Positions 50,906 through 59,547 of a stretch of 64,000 nt of DNA are shown here, piece by piece; the stretch's first letter is position 1; each line of letters opens with the position of its first letter. The position numbers were made by a program, and so were the translations under genes. Source of the stretch: an uncultured Collinsella sp. (lineage in GTDB: Bacteria > Actinomycetota > Coriobacteriia > Coriobacteriales > Coriobacteriaceae); assembly GCA_900540945.1 (NCBI GenBank), contig UQHQ01000004.1, positions 51,490 to 115,489 on the forward strand, in the 5' to 3' direction. The notes under the pieces are model-generated. The model was given only the letters and a program-made list of their open reading frames with translations. It was not told where the DNA came from and did not search any database.

Positions 50906-51301
50906 ATGTCTCACGATATTTGTCCCGACACGGGAGAACCTTGCACTTGCGATGGGTCCGAGCCTTGCACCTGCGGCCGCGGCGGCTGTGGACATACGGC
51001 CGAGGAAGAGGCAGCGGCGGCTGCGTATCGCGATGCACACCGCGAAGGCCCGTCCGGTGATGCTCTCGACCATGAACGCAAGATCATCGTTTCGTTCGAT
51101 AGCACCTTCGATGTGATGGAATGCGAGCAGCTGTGCCTTGCCACCGGTGTGCCCGGGCGCATCATGCCGCTGCCCGGCTCCATCACCGCCGGCTGCGGGC
51201 TGTGCTGGGCCATGCCGTTCTCGGGCGATGCACTCGCCGCCTTCCGCGCTGCCACCGAAGGCCGCATAACCCCCGCCGACTATCATCAGCTCGTCCTCTA
51301 A
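50906..51301 (+). CDS. DUF3343 protein with a Cys-rich N-terminal extension
   Basis: A 131-residue protein. Residues 55-131 are a DUF3343 domain (IIVSFDSTFDVMECEQLCLATGVPGRIMPLPG, ITAGCGLCWAM). The first 30 residues hold six Cys and a terminal His in a duplicated unit, EPCTCDG then EPCTCGR, ahead of GGCGH, a likely metal- or chalcogen-binding patch. The paralogue at 22958 lacks this extension. It follows mobA by 15 bases with TTGGAG upstream and is probably co-transcribed. Confidence 0.85.
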   Translation: MSHDICPDTGEPCTCDGSEPCTCGRGGCGHTAEEEAAAAAYRDAHREGPSGDALDHERKIIVSFDSTFDVMECEQLCLATGVPGRIMPLPGSITAGCGLCWAMPFSGDALAAFRAATEGRITPADYHQLVL

Positions 51302-51309
51302 CCGTCAGC

Positions 51310-51344
51310 ACCACCACAAAGGTGCCTGTCCCCAATGTGGTGGT
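51310..51344. repeat. Short hairpin after the DUF3343 gene
   Basis: ACCACCACA (51310-51318) pairs with TGTGGTGGT (51336-51344) around a 17-nt loop containing GGTGCCTGTCCCC. No T tract. Between it and the gdhA ribosome-binding site nothing else is clear; TATTAT near 51480 could be a -10. Confidence 0.5.
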
Positions 51345-51557
51345 TTGGAACACGTGGACGAAACAGGTTTGAAACACGGGTTTTGCATGTCAGGCACTCA
51401 AAAACGCTTCTACCTGCATCGTAATCAAAACGAAACATCCGCTCGTCGGCTTATGCGAAACTTTGCCGCAACAGTGCGATATTATCCATACACGATAAAG
51501 CTCGCGGCGCATGGGGTGCCGCGACCAACATTTTCGTTTCCCATCATTGGAGGAAGC

Positions 51558-52913
51558 ATGAGCTACACGCAGAAAGTTCTCGAAGAGCTCAAGGCCCGCT
51601 ATCCCGAGCAGCCTGAGTTCATCCAGGCCGCGACCGAGATCCTCGGCACCATCCAGCCGGCGCTCGACGCCCACTCCGAGTACGAGGAGGCCGCCCTGCT
51701 GGAGCGCCTCGTCGAGCCCGAGCGCATCGTCATGTTCCGTGTTCCCTGGGTCGACGACCAGGGCAAGGTTCAGGTCAACCGCGGTTACCGTGTCGAGTTC
51801 AACTCTGCCATTGGACCCTACAAGGGCGGCCTGCGCTTTAACCCGACGGTCACCCTGGGTATGCTCAAGTTCCTGGGTCTGGAGCAGATCCTCAAGAACA
51901 GCCTGACCACCCTTCCCATGGGCGGCGGCAAGGGCGGCTCCGACTTTGACCCCAAGGGCAAGTCCAACAACGAGATCATGCACTTCTGCCAGTCCTTCAT
52001 GACCGAGCTCTATCGCCACATCGGCCCCAACACCGACGTTCCCGCCGGCGACCTGGGCGTTGGCGGCCGCGAGGTTGCCTACCTGTTCGGTCAGTACAAG
52101 CGCCTGACCAACGAGTGGACCGGCGTCCTTACCGGCAAGGGCCTCTCCTTTGGCGGCTCGCTTGCCCGTACCGAGGCCACCGGCTACGGCCTGGCCTACT
52201 TTGTGGACGAGTACCTCAAGAGCCGCGGCGACTCCTTCGAGGGCAAGAACGTCGTCGTTCATGGCTCCGGCAACGTCGCCATCTACGCCGTCCAGAAAGT
52301 CTCCCAGCTCGGCGGCAAGGTGCTGGCCTGCTCCGATACCCACGGCTGGGTCGAGGATCCCGACGGTATCGACTACACCGTGCTCGAGCATGTCTACAAC
52401 AAGAAGCGCTCCGGCCACGACAAGGGCGTTACGCTCGCCATGTACGTTGACGAGAAGCCCAACGCCGTGTGGCACGAGGGCGACGGCCGCGGCGTGTGGC
52501 AGCTGCCCTGCGACATCGCGCTGCCCTGCGCTCGTGAGAACACGCTGCTGCTCGAGGACGCTCAGGCGCTCGTCGCCAACGGCTGCAAGGTGGTCGGCGA
52601 GGGCGCGAACATGCCCACGACCATCGAGGCCACGACTTACTTCCAGGAGAACGGCGTTGCCTTTATGCCCGGTAAGGCTGCCAACGCCGGCGGCGTGCTC
52701 GTGTCCGGCCTGGAGATGAGCCAGAACGCCGAGCACCTGTCCTGGACCTTCGAGGAGGTCGACGGCAAGCTCGAGCAGCTCATGCGCGGCATGTTCCACA
52801 ACGTGGACGACACCGCCAAGGAGTATGGCCAGGAGGGCAACTTCGTCATGGGCGCCAACATCGCCGGCTTCCTGAAGGTCGCCGACGCCATGCTCGCCCA
52901 GGGTGTCTGCTAA
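51558..52913 (+). CDS. gdhA: Glutamate dehydrogenase
   Basis: A 451-residue hexameric glutamate dehydrogenase interconverting 2-oxoglutarate plus ammonia and glutamate. Length and sequence match the NADP-type GdhA of E. coli (447). Visible are NRGYRVEFNSAIGPYKGGLRFNPTV, the catalytic lysine in LPMGGGKGGSDFDPKGKS, PAGDLGVGGREVAYLFGQYKR and the dinucleotide fold VVVHGSGNVAIYAVQKV. The start is ATG 51558 after TTGGAGGAAGC; upstream in-frame codons lack support. Highly biased codons suggest high expression. Confidence 0.95.
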   Translation: MSYTQKVLEELKARYPEQPEFIQAATEILGTIQPALDAHSEYEEAALLERLVEPERIVMFRVPWVDDQGKVQVNRGYRVEFNSAIGPYKGGLRFNPTVTLGMLKFLGLEQILKNSLTTLPMGGGKGGSDFDPKGKSNNEIMHFCQSFMTELYRHIGPNTDVPAGDLGVGGREVAYLFGQYKRLTNEWTGVLTGKGLSFGGSLARTEATGYGLAYFVDEYLKSRGDSFEGKNVVVHGSGNVAIYAVQKVSQLGGKVLACSDTHGWVEDPDGIDYTVLEHVYNKKRSGHDKGVTLAMYVDEKPNAVWHEGDGRGVWQLPCDIALPCARENTLLLEDAQALVANGCKVVGEGANMPTTIEATTYFQENGVAFMPGKAANAGGVLVSGLEMSQNAEHLSWTFEEVDGKLEQLMRGMFHNVDDTAKEYGQEGNFVMGANIAGFLKVADAMLAQGVC

Positions 52914-52940
52914 GTCTTCGCTCGACATAGCATGTGATAA

Positions 52941-52973
52941 GGCTCCCAGCCATTCCGGCTGGGAGCCTTTTTT
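52941..52973 (+). terminator. Rho-independent terminator of gdhA
   Basis: GGCTCCCAGCC and GGCTGGGAGCC form a perfect 11-bp stem around ATTCC, followed by TTTTTT. Confidence 0.95.
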
Positions 52974-53032
52974 GATCCGCATGCGACGGAGGAAAATGGA
53001 TCATTTCCCTCGGCCCTCTGCCGACCGCCCCT

Positions 53033-53103
53033 TAAGTTGCGGTGAAATACGGACTGTTGGGCGCCCTAAGCCCGACAAATAGTCCGTATTTCACCGCAAG
53101 TTA
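53033..53103. repeat. Family-C palindromic repeat, copy 5
   Basis: TAAGTTGCGGTGAAATA with inner arm CGGACTGTT, matched by A-ATAGTCCG-type pairing and TATTTCACCGCAAgTTA (one mismatch near the end). It lies after gdhA and before the Mo-hydroxylase operon. Confidence 0.9.
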
Positions 53104-53184
53104 TGGATGGGAGGGAGGTTTTTGTGCTGTGGAAGGTCGCGGTCCCTCGTTTGGTACACTTAAAAGTACTGGACAAGTGAAGAG

Positions 53185-54099
53185 ATGGGGGAGAACGTGC
53201 TCAAGTTCGGTACCTACGTCCGTGTTGGAAGCGCGGCCGAAGCCTATGAGCTCTTGCAGAAGAACCGTAACAACAAGATAGTGGGCGGCGGCATCTGGAT
53301 GCGCCTGGGTTCGTGTCGCGTGGCGACGGCGATTGACCTTTCGGCCTGTGGACTCGATCAGATCGAGGAGACCGAGACCGAGTTTCGCATCGGTGCCATG
53401 TGCACCCTGCGCCAGCTCGAGCGCCATGCCGAGCTCAACGCGCTTGTCAACCATGTCTTTGAGTTCGCCGTCCACGATATCGTGGGCGTGCAGCTGCGCA
53501 ACACCGCCACGGTGGGCGGCAGCATCTACGGTCGCTTTGGTTTCTCGGACGTGCTCTCGGCGTTCCTGGCGCTCGATTCGTACGTTGAGCTGACGGGGGC
53601 CGGCCGTGTGCCGCTCGCCGAGTTCGTGGACATGGGCTATGTGCGCGACGTGATCGAGCATGTGGTGGTCGTTAAGCACGATTACCGCGCAAGCTATGAG
53701 GCCGTGCGCAAGGCCGCGACCGACTTCCCCTCCTTAAACGTTACCGCCGCCTGGTGGGACAACAGCTGGCATGTCACTGTGGGTGCCCGCCCGTTGCGTG
53801 CGACCCTGCTGCAGGGCGAGGCATGCGGCCTTACCGCCGGGCAACCTTCCGAGGACGAGCTGCGCGCCCTGGCCGCGTCCGTACGCGCGCTGAGCTATGG
53901 CACCAACCTGTGGGGCTCGGCTGACTACCGCCGCCGCATTTCGGCCCCGCTGGCGATTCAGGCTGTGCGTCGCGCCGCCGGCATCGAGCTTTCGGCCGCG
54001 CTTGCCCGCGAGCTCGAGGGCGTGCAGATTCCCAAGTTCGCCACGGACGAGTATTCCTGCCGCCGCGTGCCCGGCGTCGATTCTAGCGAGGTGCGCTAA
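53185..54099 (+). CDS. Molybdenum hydroxylase FAD-binding subunit
   Basis: A 304-residue FAD subunit of the xanthine dehydrogenase/CO dehydrogenase family (XdhB/CoxM type). The pyrophosphate-binding region reads NKIVGGGIWMRLG (usually GGGTDL) and the second FAD motif is LRNTATVGGSIYGRFGFSDV. It passes electrons from the [2Fe-2S] subunit to NAD+ or another acceptor. The start is ATG 53185 or GTG 53197 (GGGGGAG upstream). It overlaps the next gene by 1 base. Confidence 0.87.
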   Translation: MGENVLKFGTYVRVGSAAEAYELLQKNRNNKIVGGGIWMRLGSCRVATAIDLSACGLDQIEETETEFRIGAMCTLRQLERHAELNALVNHVFEFAVHDIVGVQLRNTATVGGSIYGRFGFSDVLSAFLALDSYVELTGAGRVPLAEFVDMGYVRDVIEHVVVVKHDYRASYEAVRKAATDFPSLNVTAAWWDNSWHVTVGARPLRATLLQGEACGLTAGQPSEDELRALAASVRALSYGTNLWGSADYRRRISAPLAIQAVRRAAGIELSAALARELEGVQIPKFATDEYSCRRVPGVDSSEVR

Positions 54100-54569
54100 T
54101 GGCTGCCAAACTCATCGATCTTTCCTTTACGCTCAATGGCCGCAAGGTCAAGGTTCAGATTGCCCCCGACACCATGCTCTTTGCACTGCTGCGCGAGCAG
54201 GGCTGTGCGTCGGTGCGCTGCGCCTGCGAGACCACCAACTGCGGCCTGTGCACGGTGTGGCTCGACGGCGACCCGGTGCTGAGCTGCTCGGTTCCTGCAG
54301 CCCGTGTCGAGGGCCACACCATCACCACGCTCGAGGGCCTCAAGGCCGAGTCTGAGGCGCTTGCCCGTGCGATGGCTGCCGAAGGTGCCGAGCAGTGCGG
54401 TTTTTGCGCTCCCGGCCTCATTATGAACGTGCTGGCGCTTGCCAGCGCCGCCAAGGAGGACCCGAGCCTCGTCGCCACGCGCGAGGAGCTCTCGCGCCAG
54501 CTCGCCGGCAACCTTTGCCGCTGCAGCGGCTACGAGAGCCAGCTGCGCGCCATCGTGCGGCTTCCTTAA
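54099..54569 (+). CDS. Molybdenum hydroxylase [2Fe-2S] subunit
   Basis: A 156-residue XdhC/CoxS-type protein with two [2Fe-2S] sites. The plant-ferredoxin-like one is in REQGCASVRCACETTNCGLCTVWLDG. The second is in GAEQCGFCAPGLIMN and NLCRCSGYESQL. It bridges the Mo and FAD subunits. Its start overlaps the FAD gene's stop (TAATGG). Confidence 0.93.
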   Translation: MAAKLIDLSFTLNGRKVKVQIAPDTMLFALLREQGCASVRCACETTNCGLCTVWLDGDPVLSCSVPAARVEGHTITTLEGLKAESEALARAMAAEGAEQCGFCAPGLIMNVLALASAAKEDPSLVATREELSRQLAGNLCRCSGYESQLRAIVRLP

Positions 54570-54597
54570 CGAGTCCGGCGTGCAGGTGGGCTTTGAG

Positions 54598-56931
54598 ATG
54601 CCCGAGCTGCCGGTCAACGACACCAGCTCCGACGGTGTCTCCTACAAGCAGATCACTCACAAGCAGCCCAAGAAGGACTCGAAGGCGCTGCTCGAGGGCC
54701 GTCCCGTCTACACGGGCGACCTGGTGCCCGCCGGCGCCCTGATCGTTAAGCTCAAGCGCAGCCCCTATGCCCACGCCAAGATCCGCTCCATCGATACGTC
54801 GCGCGCCCTGAAGGTGCCGGGCGTGGTGGGCGTTTACACCTACGAGGACGTGCCCAAGCGCCGCTTTACCATCGCCGGCCAGAGCTATCCGCAGCCGAGT
54901 CCCTACGACCGCCTGATCCTCGAGAACCTCGTCCGTTACCAAAACGAAGAGGTGGCGATCGTCGCCGCCGAGACCGAGGAGGCCGCCGACAAGGCGCTCA
55001 AGCTCATCAAGGTCGACTATGAGGTGCTCGAGCCGCTGCTCGACTTTACCCAGGCACTCGATAACGACATCGTGGTCCACCCCGAGGGCGACGTGACCTT
55101 TATGTTCCCGCAGGGCGGCGACGTCTCGCGCAACTTGGTATGCAGCGGCACGAGCGACTTTGGCGACTTGGACGAGGCCTTCGCCCAGAGCGACATCGTC
55201 TTCACCCGCACCTACACCAGCCAGGCCACACAGACCGCGCCCATGGAAACCTTCCGCGCCTTCGCGACGACCGACGCGTTCGGGCGCATCTCGGTGACCA
55301 CCTCCACACAGGTGCCTTTCCACGTGCGCCGCATGGTCGCGCAGTCGCTCGACATCCCGCAGTCGCAGGTGCAAGTCATCAAGCCGCGCATCGGTGGCGG
55401 CTTTGGCTCCAAGCAGACGGGCTGCTGCGAGATCTTCGTGGCGTTCGTCGCCCAGCAGACCGGCCGTCCGAGCTATTGCTGCTACACCCGTGAGGAGACC
55501 ATCACCGCGGGCAACTCTCGCCACCAGATGCAGATGACCGTTAAGCTGGGCGCCATGAACGACGGCACCATCACGGCCATCGACCTGCATACGTTGTCCA
55601 ACGCCGGCGCGTACGGCGAGCACGCCACCACGACGATCGGCCTTTCGGGCCACAAGAGCTTGCCCATCTACAACCATGTGAAGGCGAGCCGCTTTAGCTG
55701 GGATGCCGTCTACACCAACACCAACCGCGGCGGCGCGTATCGCGGCTACGGTGCAACCCAGGGCCAGTTTGCTGTGGAGAGTGCCGTCAACGAGCTCGCC
55801 GACATGCTGCTCATGGACCCCGCCGACCTGCGCCTTAAGAACATCGTGCGCGAGGGCGAGGTCATGCCGCAGTACTACAACGAGAAGCTCAACGCCTGCG
55901 CGCTCGACCGCTGCCTGCTGCGCGCGATGGACATGATCGGCTGGCGCGACAAGCCGTTGGCCGTGGACCTGGGCGACCGCGTGCGCGCTCTGGGCTGCGC
56001 GCTCACCATGCAGGGCTCGGGCATCTCCAACGTGGATATCGCCGGCATCGACATGCGCCTGGAAGAGGACGGCTTCATTACCATCGGCACCGGTGCCACC
56101 GATAACGGCATGGGCGTCGACACGATCCTGGCGCAGATTGCCGCCGAGGAGCTGGGCGTGGAGAGTTCGATGATCGTGGTGCGCGGCGTTGACACCGATG
56201 TGTCGCCGTTTGACGCCGGCTCGTACGCGAGCTCGGGTACGTACGTGACGGGCCTTGCCGCCAAGAACGCCGCGACCGAGCTGCGTGAGAAGATCTGCGC
56301 CAAGGCCGCCCAGATGTGGGACGTGGACGCTGCCGACGTGGTCTTCGATGGCCAGTACGTGCGCCTGTCCGACGAGCGTGCCGCACGCGAGCAGAACCGC
56401 TACCTCACGCTGCGCGACTTTGCCAACCTGTGCGTCAAGAACATCGCGGGCGGCGACGCGCTCACCTCGCATGCCTCTGCCTGCCTGCCCGTTTCGCCTC
56501 CGCCGTTTATGGCCGGCATTGCCGAGGTCGAGGTCGACAAGGCCACCGGCAAGGTGACCGTGGTGGATTACGCCGCTGCCGTGGACTGCGGCACCGTGAT
56601 CAACGAGGCGCTCGCGCGCGTCCAGGCCGAGGGCGGCATTGCCCAGGGTATCGGTCATGCGCTCTACGAGATCGTCGAGCACGACGACCGCGGCCGCCTG
56701 CGCACCGGCAACTTTATGAGCTACAAGCTGCCCACGCGCCTGGATATCGGCAGCATTCGCGTGGCCTTTGAGCCGAGCTACGAGCCGACGGGCCCGTTTG
56801 GCGCCAAGTCGATCGGTGAGGTCGTCATCAACACGCCGCTCGCTGCCGTGGCCTCGGCCGTGGCCCACGCCACCGGCCATCAGGTTCGCTCGCTGCCCAT
56901 CACGCCCGAGAAGGCCCTGCTGGGGGAGTAG
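54598..56931 (+). CDS. Molybdenum hydroxylase large (Mo-binding) subunit, xanthine dehydrogenase family
   Basis: A 777-residue catalytic subunit. Visible are GRPVYTGDLVPAGALIVKLKRSPYAHAKI, GGGFGSKQTGCCEIFVA, RGGAYRGYGATQGQFAVESA and the C-terminal catalytic region GAKSIGEVVINTPLAAVASA with the conserved Glu. It hydroxylates a heterocycle or aldehyde; purines are likely but not provable. A nearby selD/yedF/DUF3343 set raises the possibility of a selenium-dependent hydroxylase with non-Sec selenium. ATG 54598 is chosen (AGGTGG upstream); GTG 54580 is possible. Confidence 0.88.
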   Translation: MPELPVNDTSSDGVSYKQITHKQPKKDSKALLEGRPVYTGDLVPAGALIVKLKRSPYAHAKIRSIDTSRALKVPGVVGVYTYEDVPKRRFTIAGQSYPQPSPYDRLILENLVRYQNEEVAIVAAETEEAADKALKLIKVDYEVLEPLLDFTQALDNDIVVHPEGDVTFMFPQGGDVSRNLVCSGTSDFGDLDEAFAQSDIVFTRTYTSQATQTAPMETFRAFATTDAFGRISVTTSTQVPFHVRRMVAQSLDIPQSQVQVIKPRIGGGFGSKQTGCCEIFVAFVAQQTGRPSYCCYTREETITAGNSRHQMQMTVKLGAMNDGTITAIDLHTLSNAGAYGEHATTTIGLSGHKSLPIYNHVKASRFSWDAVYTNTNRGGAYRGYGATQGQFAVESAVNELADMLLMDPADLRLKNIVREGEVMPQYYNEKLNACALDRCLLRAMDMIGWRDKPLAVDLGDRVRALGCALTMQGSGISNVDIAGIDMRLEEDGFITIGTGATDNGMGVDTILAQIAAEELGVESSMIVVRGVDTDVSPFDAGSYASSGTYVTGLAAKNAATELREKICAKAAQMWDVDAADVVFDGQYVRLSDERAAREQNRYLTLRDFANLCVKNIAGGDALTSHASACLPVSPPPFMAGIAEVEVDKATGKVTVVDYAAAVDCGTVINEALARVQAEGGIAQGIGHALYEIVEHDDRGRLRTGNFMSYKLPTRLDIGSIRVAFEPSYEPTGPFGAKSIGEVVINTPLAAVASAVAHATGHQVRSLPITPEKALLGE

Positions 56932-56968
56932 ACGAGGAGTCGCTGTATCCGCTCTTTGCCTGGCCCGG

Positions 56969-57014
56969 GGAAACTGCAGCCCACTTTTCGACCGAATTGT
57001 GGGCTGCAGTTTCC
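56969..57014. repeat. 16-bp perfect inverted repeat after the Mo hydroxylase
   Basis: GGAAACTGCAGCCCAC (56969-56984) and its exact complement GTGGGCTGCAGTTTCC (56999-57014) enclose 14 bases. There is no T tract. Confidence 0.85.
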
Positions 57015-57116
57015 GTTTGAGGCCTCTGGCGGAAAGTTCATCCCGTTCCGAGGCCCCAAACCGGGACACGCTTTCCGGTGCAGGATTCATGTGGCCGTGT
57101 TGCCTGGCTTCCTTGA

Positions 57117-57186
57117 TAAGTTGCGGTGGAATAGTTCCTGTTTTGGAGGACTGGAGCCCCAAACAGAACTATTTCACCGCAACTTA
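57117..57186. repeat. Family-C palindromic repeat, copy 6
   Basis: TAAGTTGCGGTGgAATA with inner arm GTTCcTGTTT, matched by AAACAGaAC and TATTTCACCGCAACTTA. It lies between the Mo hydroxylase and tRNA-Leu. Confidence 0.88.
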
Positions 57187-57288
57187 TGAGATGGGGTGCC
57201 TTGCACTCGTGGTGAGGTCGTGAGCCTGTAAAACGTGTGCGTGCGCTTGCCGTTCGTATCTGCTATCATTCCTAGTCTGTGCGCTCAT

Positions 57289-57372
57289 GCGGGCGTGGCG
57301 GAATTGGTAGACGCGCCAGATTTAGGTTCTGGTGGGATTCCCGTGAAGGTTCGAGTCCTTTCGCCCGCACCA
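57289..57372 (+). tRNA. tRNA-Leu (anticodon TAG)
   Basis: Acceptor GCGGGCG pairs with CGCCCGC then ACCA. Anticodon loop in CCAGA-TTTAGGT-TCTGG gives TAG. A class-II variable arm (TGGGATTCCCG) and T loop GGTTCGAGTCC are present. Confidence 0.97.
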
Positions 57373-57463
57373 ACGCACCTGCGTCGGCTCCCGCCGTCGC
57401 GACTCTTTGTTGCATAAAGGTACCAGCACCTCAGATAAGCTGGGCAGTATGAGGAGGAACGTG

Positions 57464-58762
57464 TTGAACATCACCGCTTCTGACGTCAAGGACGCCAAGC
57501 TCACCGCTACGGTCACCATCCCGGCCGCCGACGTCGACGCCGCGATTAAGAAGGCCTACAAGGAGACCGCCAAGAAGTACCGCTTCCCGGGCTTCCGCGC
57601 CGGTAAGGCCCCCCGTCCGGTCATCGACTCCGCTCTTGGCGCCGAGGCTACCCTCGCTCAGGCCACCAACGACCTGATCGCCGCCAACGAGCCCGCCGTG
57701 CTCAACGAGCTGGACATCGTCCCCACCAAGAGCGGTGACTACAAGGAGCTCGACCTCGCCAAGGATCACGAGGACTACACCTACACCGTCGAGTTCTCCC
57801 TGCGTCCCGCCGCTGAGCTCTCCTCCTTCGACGCCGTCGAGATCGAGATGCCCCCTGCGGAGGTCACCGAGTCCGAGATCAACAACCAGGTCGAGATGCT
57901 CCTCAACTACCGTGCCACCTTCGAAGACGTCGAGGGTCGCGCCGTCGAGGCCGAGGACTACGTTACCGTCGACCTCAAGGCCGTCGAGAATGCCGACAAC
58001 TTTGCCGCCGAGGGCCGCATGCTCATCGCCGGTAGCGACAGCAACCCCAAGGAGTTCAACGAGGCCCTGATTGGCGCCAACGTTGACGACGTCAAGACCG
58101 TCACCTGGACCGACGAGGTCGAGGAGGGCGAGGAGGCCGAGACCCACACCGTCGAGGTCACCGTCAAGGGCATCAAGGTCCGCAACACCCCCGAGCTCAC
58201 CGACGAGCTCGTCAAGTCCGACTTTGGCTTCGACAGCATCGACGCTATGCGCGACGCCATCAAGCTCGAGATCGAGCAGGACAAGGCTTCCCGTCTCCCG
58301 GCCGAGAAGGAGAACCGTTGCGTCTCCGCTCTCGCCGAGCGTCTGCAGCTCGACGAGATGGACGCCGACTACGAGCAGTCCGTCTTTGAGGAACTTGGCC
58401 AGAACTTCCTGTCCAACCTCGCTGCCCGCGGCATGACGCTGGACACCTGGCTGCCCGCTTCCGGTCTGACCATGGAGCAGTTCATCGGCGACCTGCACAA
58501 GCAGGCCAACGACGTTGCCCGTGAGTCCCTGGCTCTTGACGCCCTCGCTCGTGAGCTCAAGATCGAGGTCACCGAGGATGACATCAACGCCGAGTTCGAG
58601 AAGGCCGGCGTCAAGGACGTCGAGGCTTCTAAGGCCGAGTTCATCGCCGATGGCCGCATGCCTGCCGTCCGTGAGTCCATCCGTCGCTCCAAGGCCGTCG
58701 ACCACCTGGTCGAGAACGCCAAGGTGACCGAGGTCGACGAGACCGCCAAGGACGCCGAGTAA
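57464..58762 (+). CDS. tig: Trigger factor
   Basis: A ribosome-bound chaperone and peptidyl-prolyl isomerase, 432 residues. The N-terminal domain carries the ribosome-docking motif in RFPGFRAGKAPR (about residues 40-51). The FKBP-like domain spans roughly 145-235 (EDYVTVDLKAVENADNF...) and the helical C-terminal arms follow. The TTG at 57464 is preferred: AGGAGG lies 6 bases upstream and the product begins MNITASDVKD. It precedes clpP-clpX, a common order. Confidence 0.95.
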   Translation: MNITASDVKDAKLTATVTIPAADVDAAIKKAYKETAKKYRFPGFRAGKAPRPVIDSALGAEATLAQATNDLIAANEPAVLNELDIVPTKSGDYKELDLAKDHEDYTYTVEFSLRPAAELSSFDAVEIEMPPAEVTESEINNQVEMLLNYRATFEDVEGRAVEAEDYVTVDLKAVENADNFAAEGRMLIAGSDSNPKEFNEALIGANVDDVKTVTWTDEVEEGEEAETHTVEVTVKGIKVRNTPELTDELVKSDFGFDSIDAMRDAIKLEIEQDKASRLPAEKENRCVSALAERLQLDEMDADYEQSVFEELGQNFLSNLAARGMTLDTWLPASGLTMEQFIGDLHKQANDVARESLALDALARELKIEVTEDDINAEFEKAGVKDVEASKAEFIADGRMPAVRESIRRSKAVDHLVENAKVTEVDETAKDAE

Positions 58763-58838
58763 TTCTCGCCACCTTGCCCGCGAGCGCATGCCTGCGCCCG
58801 TGATGGGGTAAAGTTATACACCGGTTATCCGGTTGCTT

Positions 58839-58884
58839 CGTACGGTGCCAGCCAATGCATAGCATGCGGGCACCGTACGTTTAT
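58839..58884 (+). terminator. Probable terminator after tig
   Basis: CGTACGGTGCC (58839-58849) pairs perfectly with GGCACCGTACG (58869-58879), followed by TTTAT. Confidence 0.65.
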
Positions 58885-58925
58885 CTAGAACCAATTTGGT
58901 CCGTAAGAGAGAAATGGAGATGCGT

Positions 58926-59546
58926 ATGATCGCTAAGTTCGATTCCGCCCTCGTGCCATACGTTATCGAGCAGACGCCGCGCGGCGAGCGCAGCTACGAT
59001 ATCTATTCGCGCCTGCTCAACGACCGCATCATCTTTTTGGGCGAGGAGATTAACTCCGTCAGCGCCAACCTGGTCGTTGCCCAGCTGCTGCATCTTGAGA
59101 GCCAGGATGCCGAGAAGGATATCTCGCTTTACATCAATTCGCCCGGTGGCGAGGTCTACTCTGGCCTGGCGATTCTTGACACCATGAACTTCATTAAGCC
59201 GCAGGTCTCCACCATCTGCGTCGGTATGGCCGCGTCTATGGCCGCCGTGCTGCTTTCGGCCGGCGCCAAGGGCAAGCGCTTCTGCCTGCCGCACTCCAAG
59301 GTCATGATTCACCAGCCCAGCGGCGGTGCCCAGGGCCAGCAGACCGAGATCGAGATCGTGGCCGAGGAGATCAAGAAGACCCGTCGCGAGCTCAACCAGA
59401 TCCTGTCCGACGCCTCGGGCCAGCCCATCGAGAAGGTCCAGGCCGATACCGAGCGCGACAACTACCTGACCGCTGCCGAGGCCCTCGACTACGGCCTGAT
59501 CGACCGTATCGTCACCTCGCGCGACCTCGCCGCGAAGGACGCCTAG
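58926..59546 (+). CDS. clpP: ATP-dependent Clp protease proteolytic subunit
   Basis: A 206-residue serine protease forming the ClpP tetradecamer. The catalytic Ser is in CVGMAASMAAVLLSAG, the His in LPHSKVMIHQPSGG, and the Asp follows near residue 175. FLGEEINSVSANLVVAQLLHLESQD and LYINSPGGEVYSGLAI are canonical. ATG 58926 has GGAG seven bases upstream; ATG 58920 and 58914 are alternatives. clpX begins 1 base after its stop. Confidence 0.95.
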   Translation: MIAKFDSALVPYVIEQTPRGERSYDIYSRLLNDRIIFLGEEINSVSANLVVAQLLHLESQDAEKDISLYINSPGGEVYSGLAILDTMNFIKPQVSTICVGMAASMAAVLLSAGAKGKRFCLPHSKVMIHQPSGGAQGQQTEIEIVAEEIKKTRRELNQILSDASGQPIEKVQADTERDNYLTAAEALDYGLIDRIVTSRDLAAKDA

Positions 59547-59547
59547 G

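Noticed and set aside
9014..57186. Family-C repeats as a CRISPR array
   Set aside because: The six copies are dispersed, palindromic and differ internally; there are no spacers or cas genes.
57235..57417. A 60-codon open frame covering tRNA-Leu
   Set aside because: It lies over a canonical tRNA and has no ribosome-binding site.
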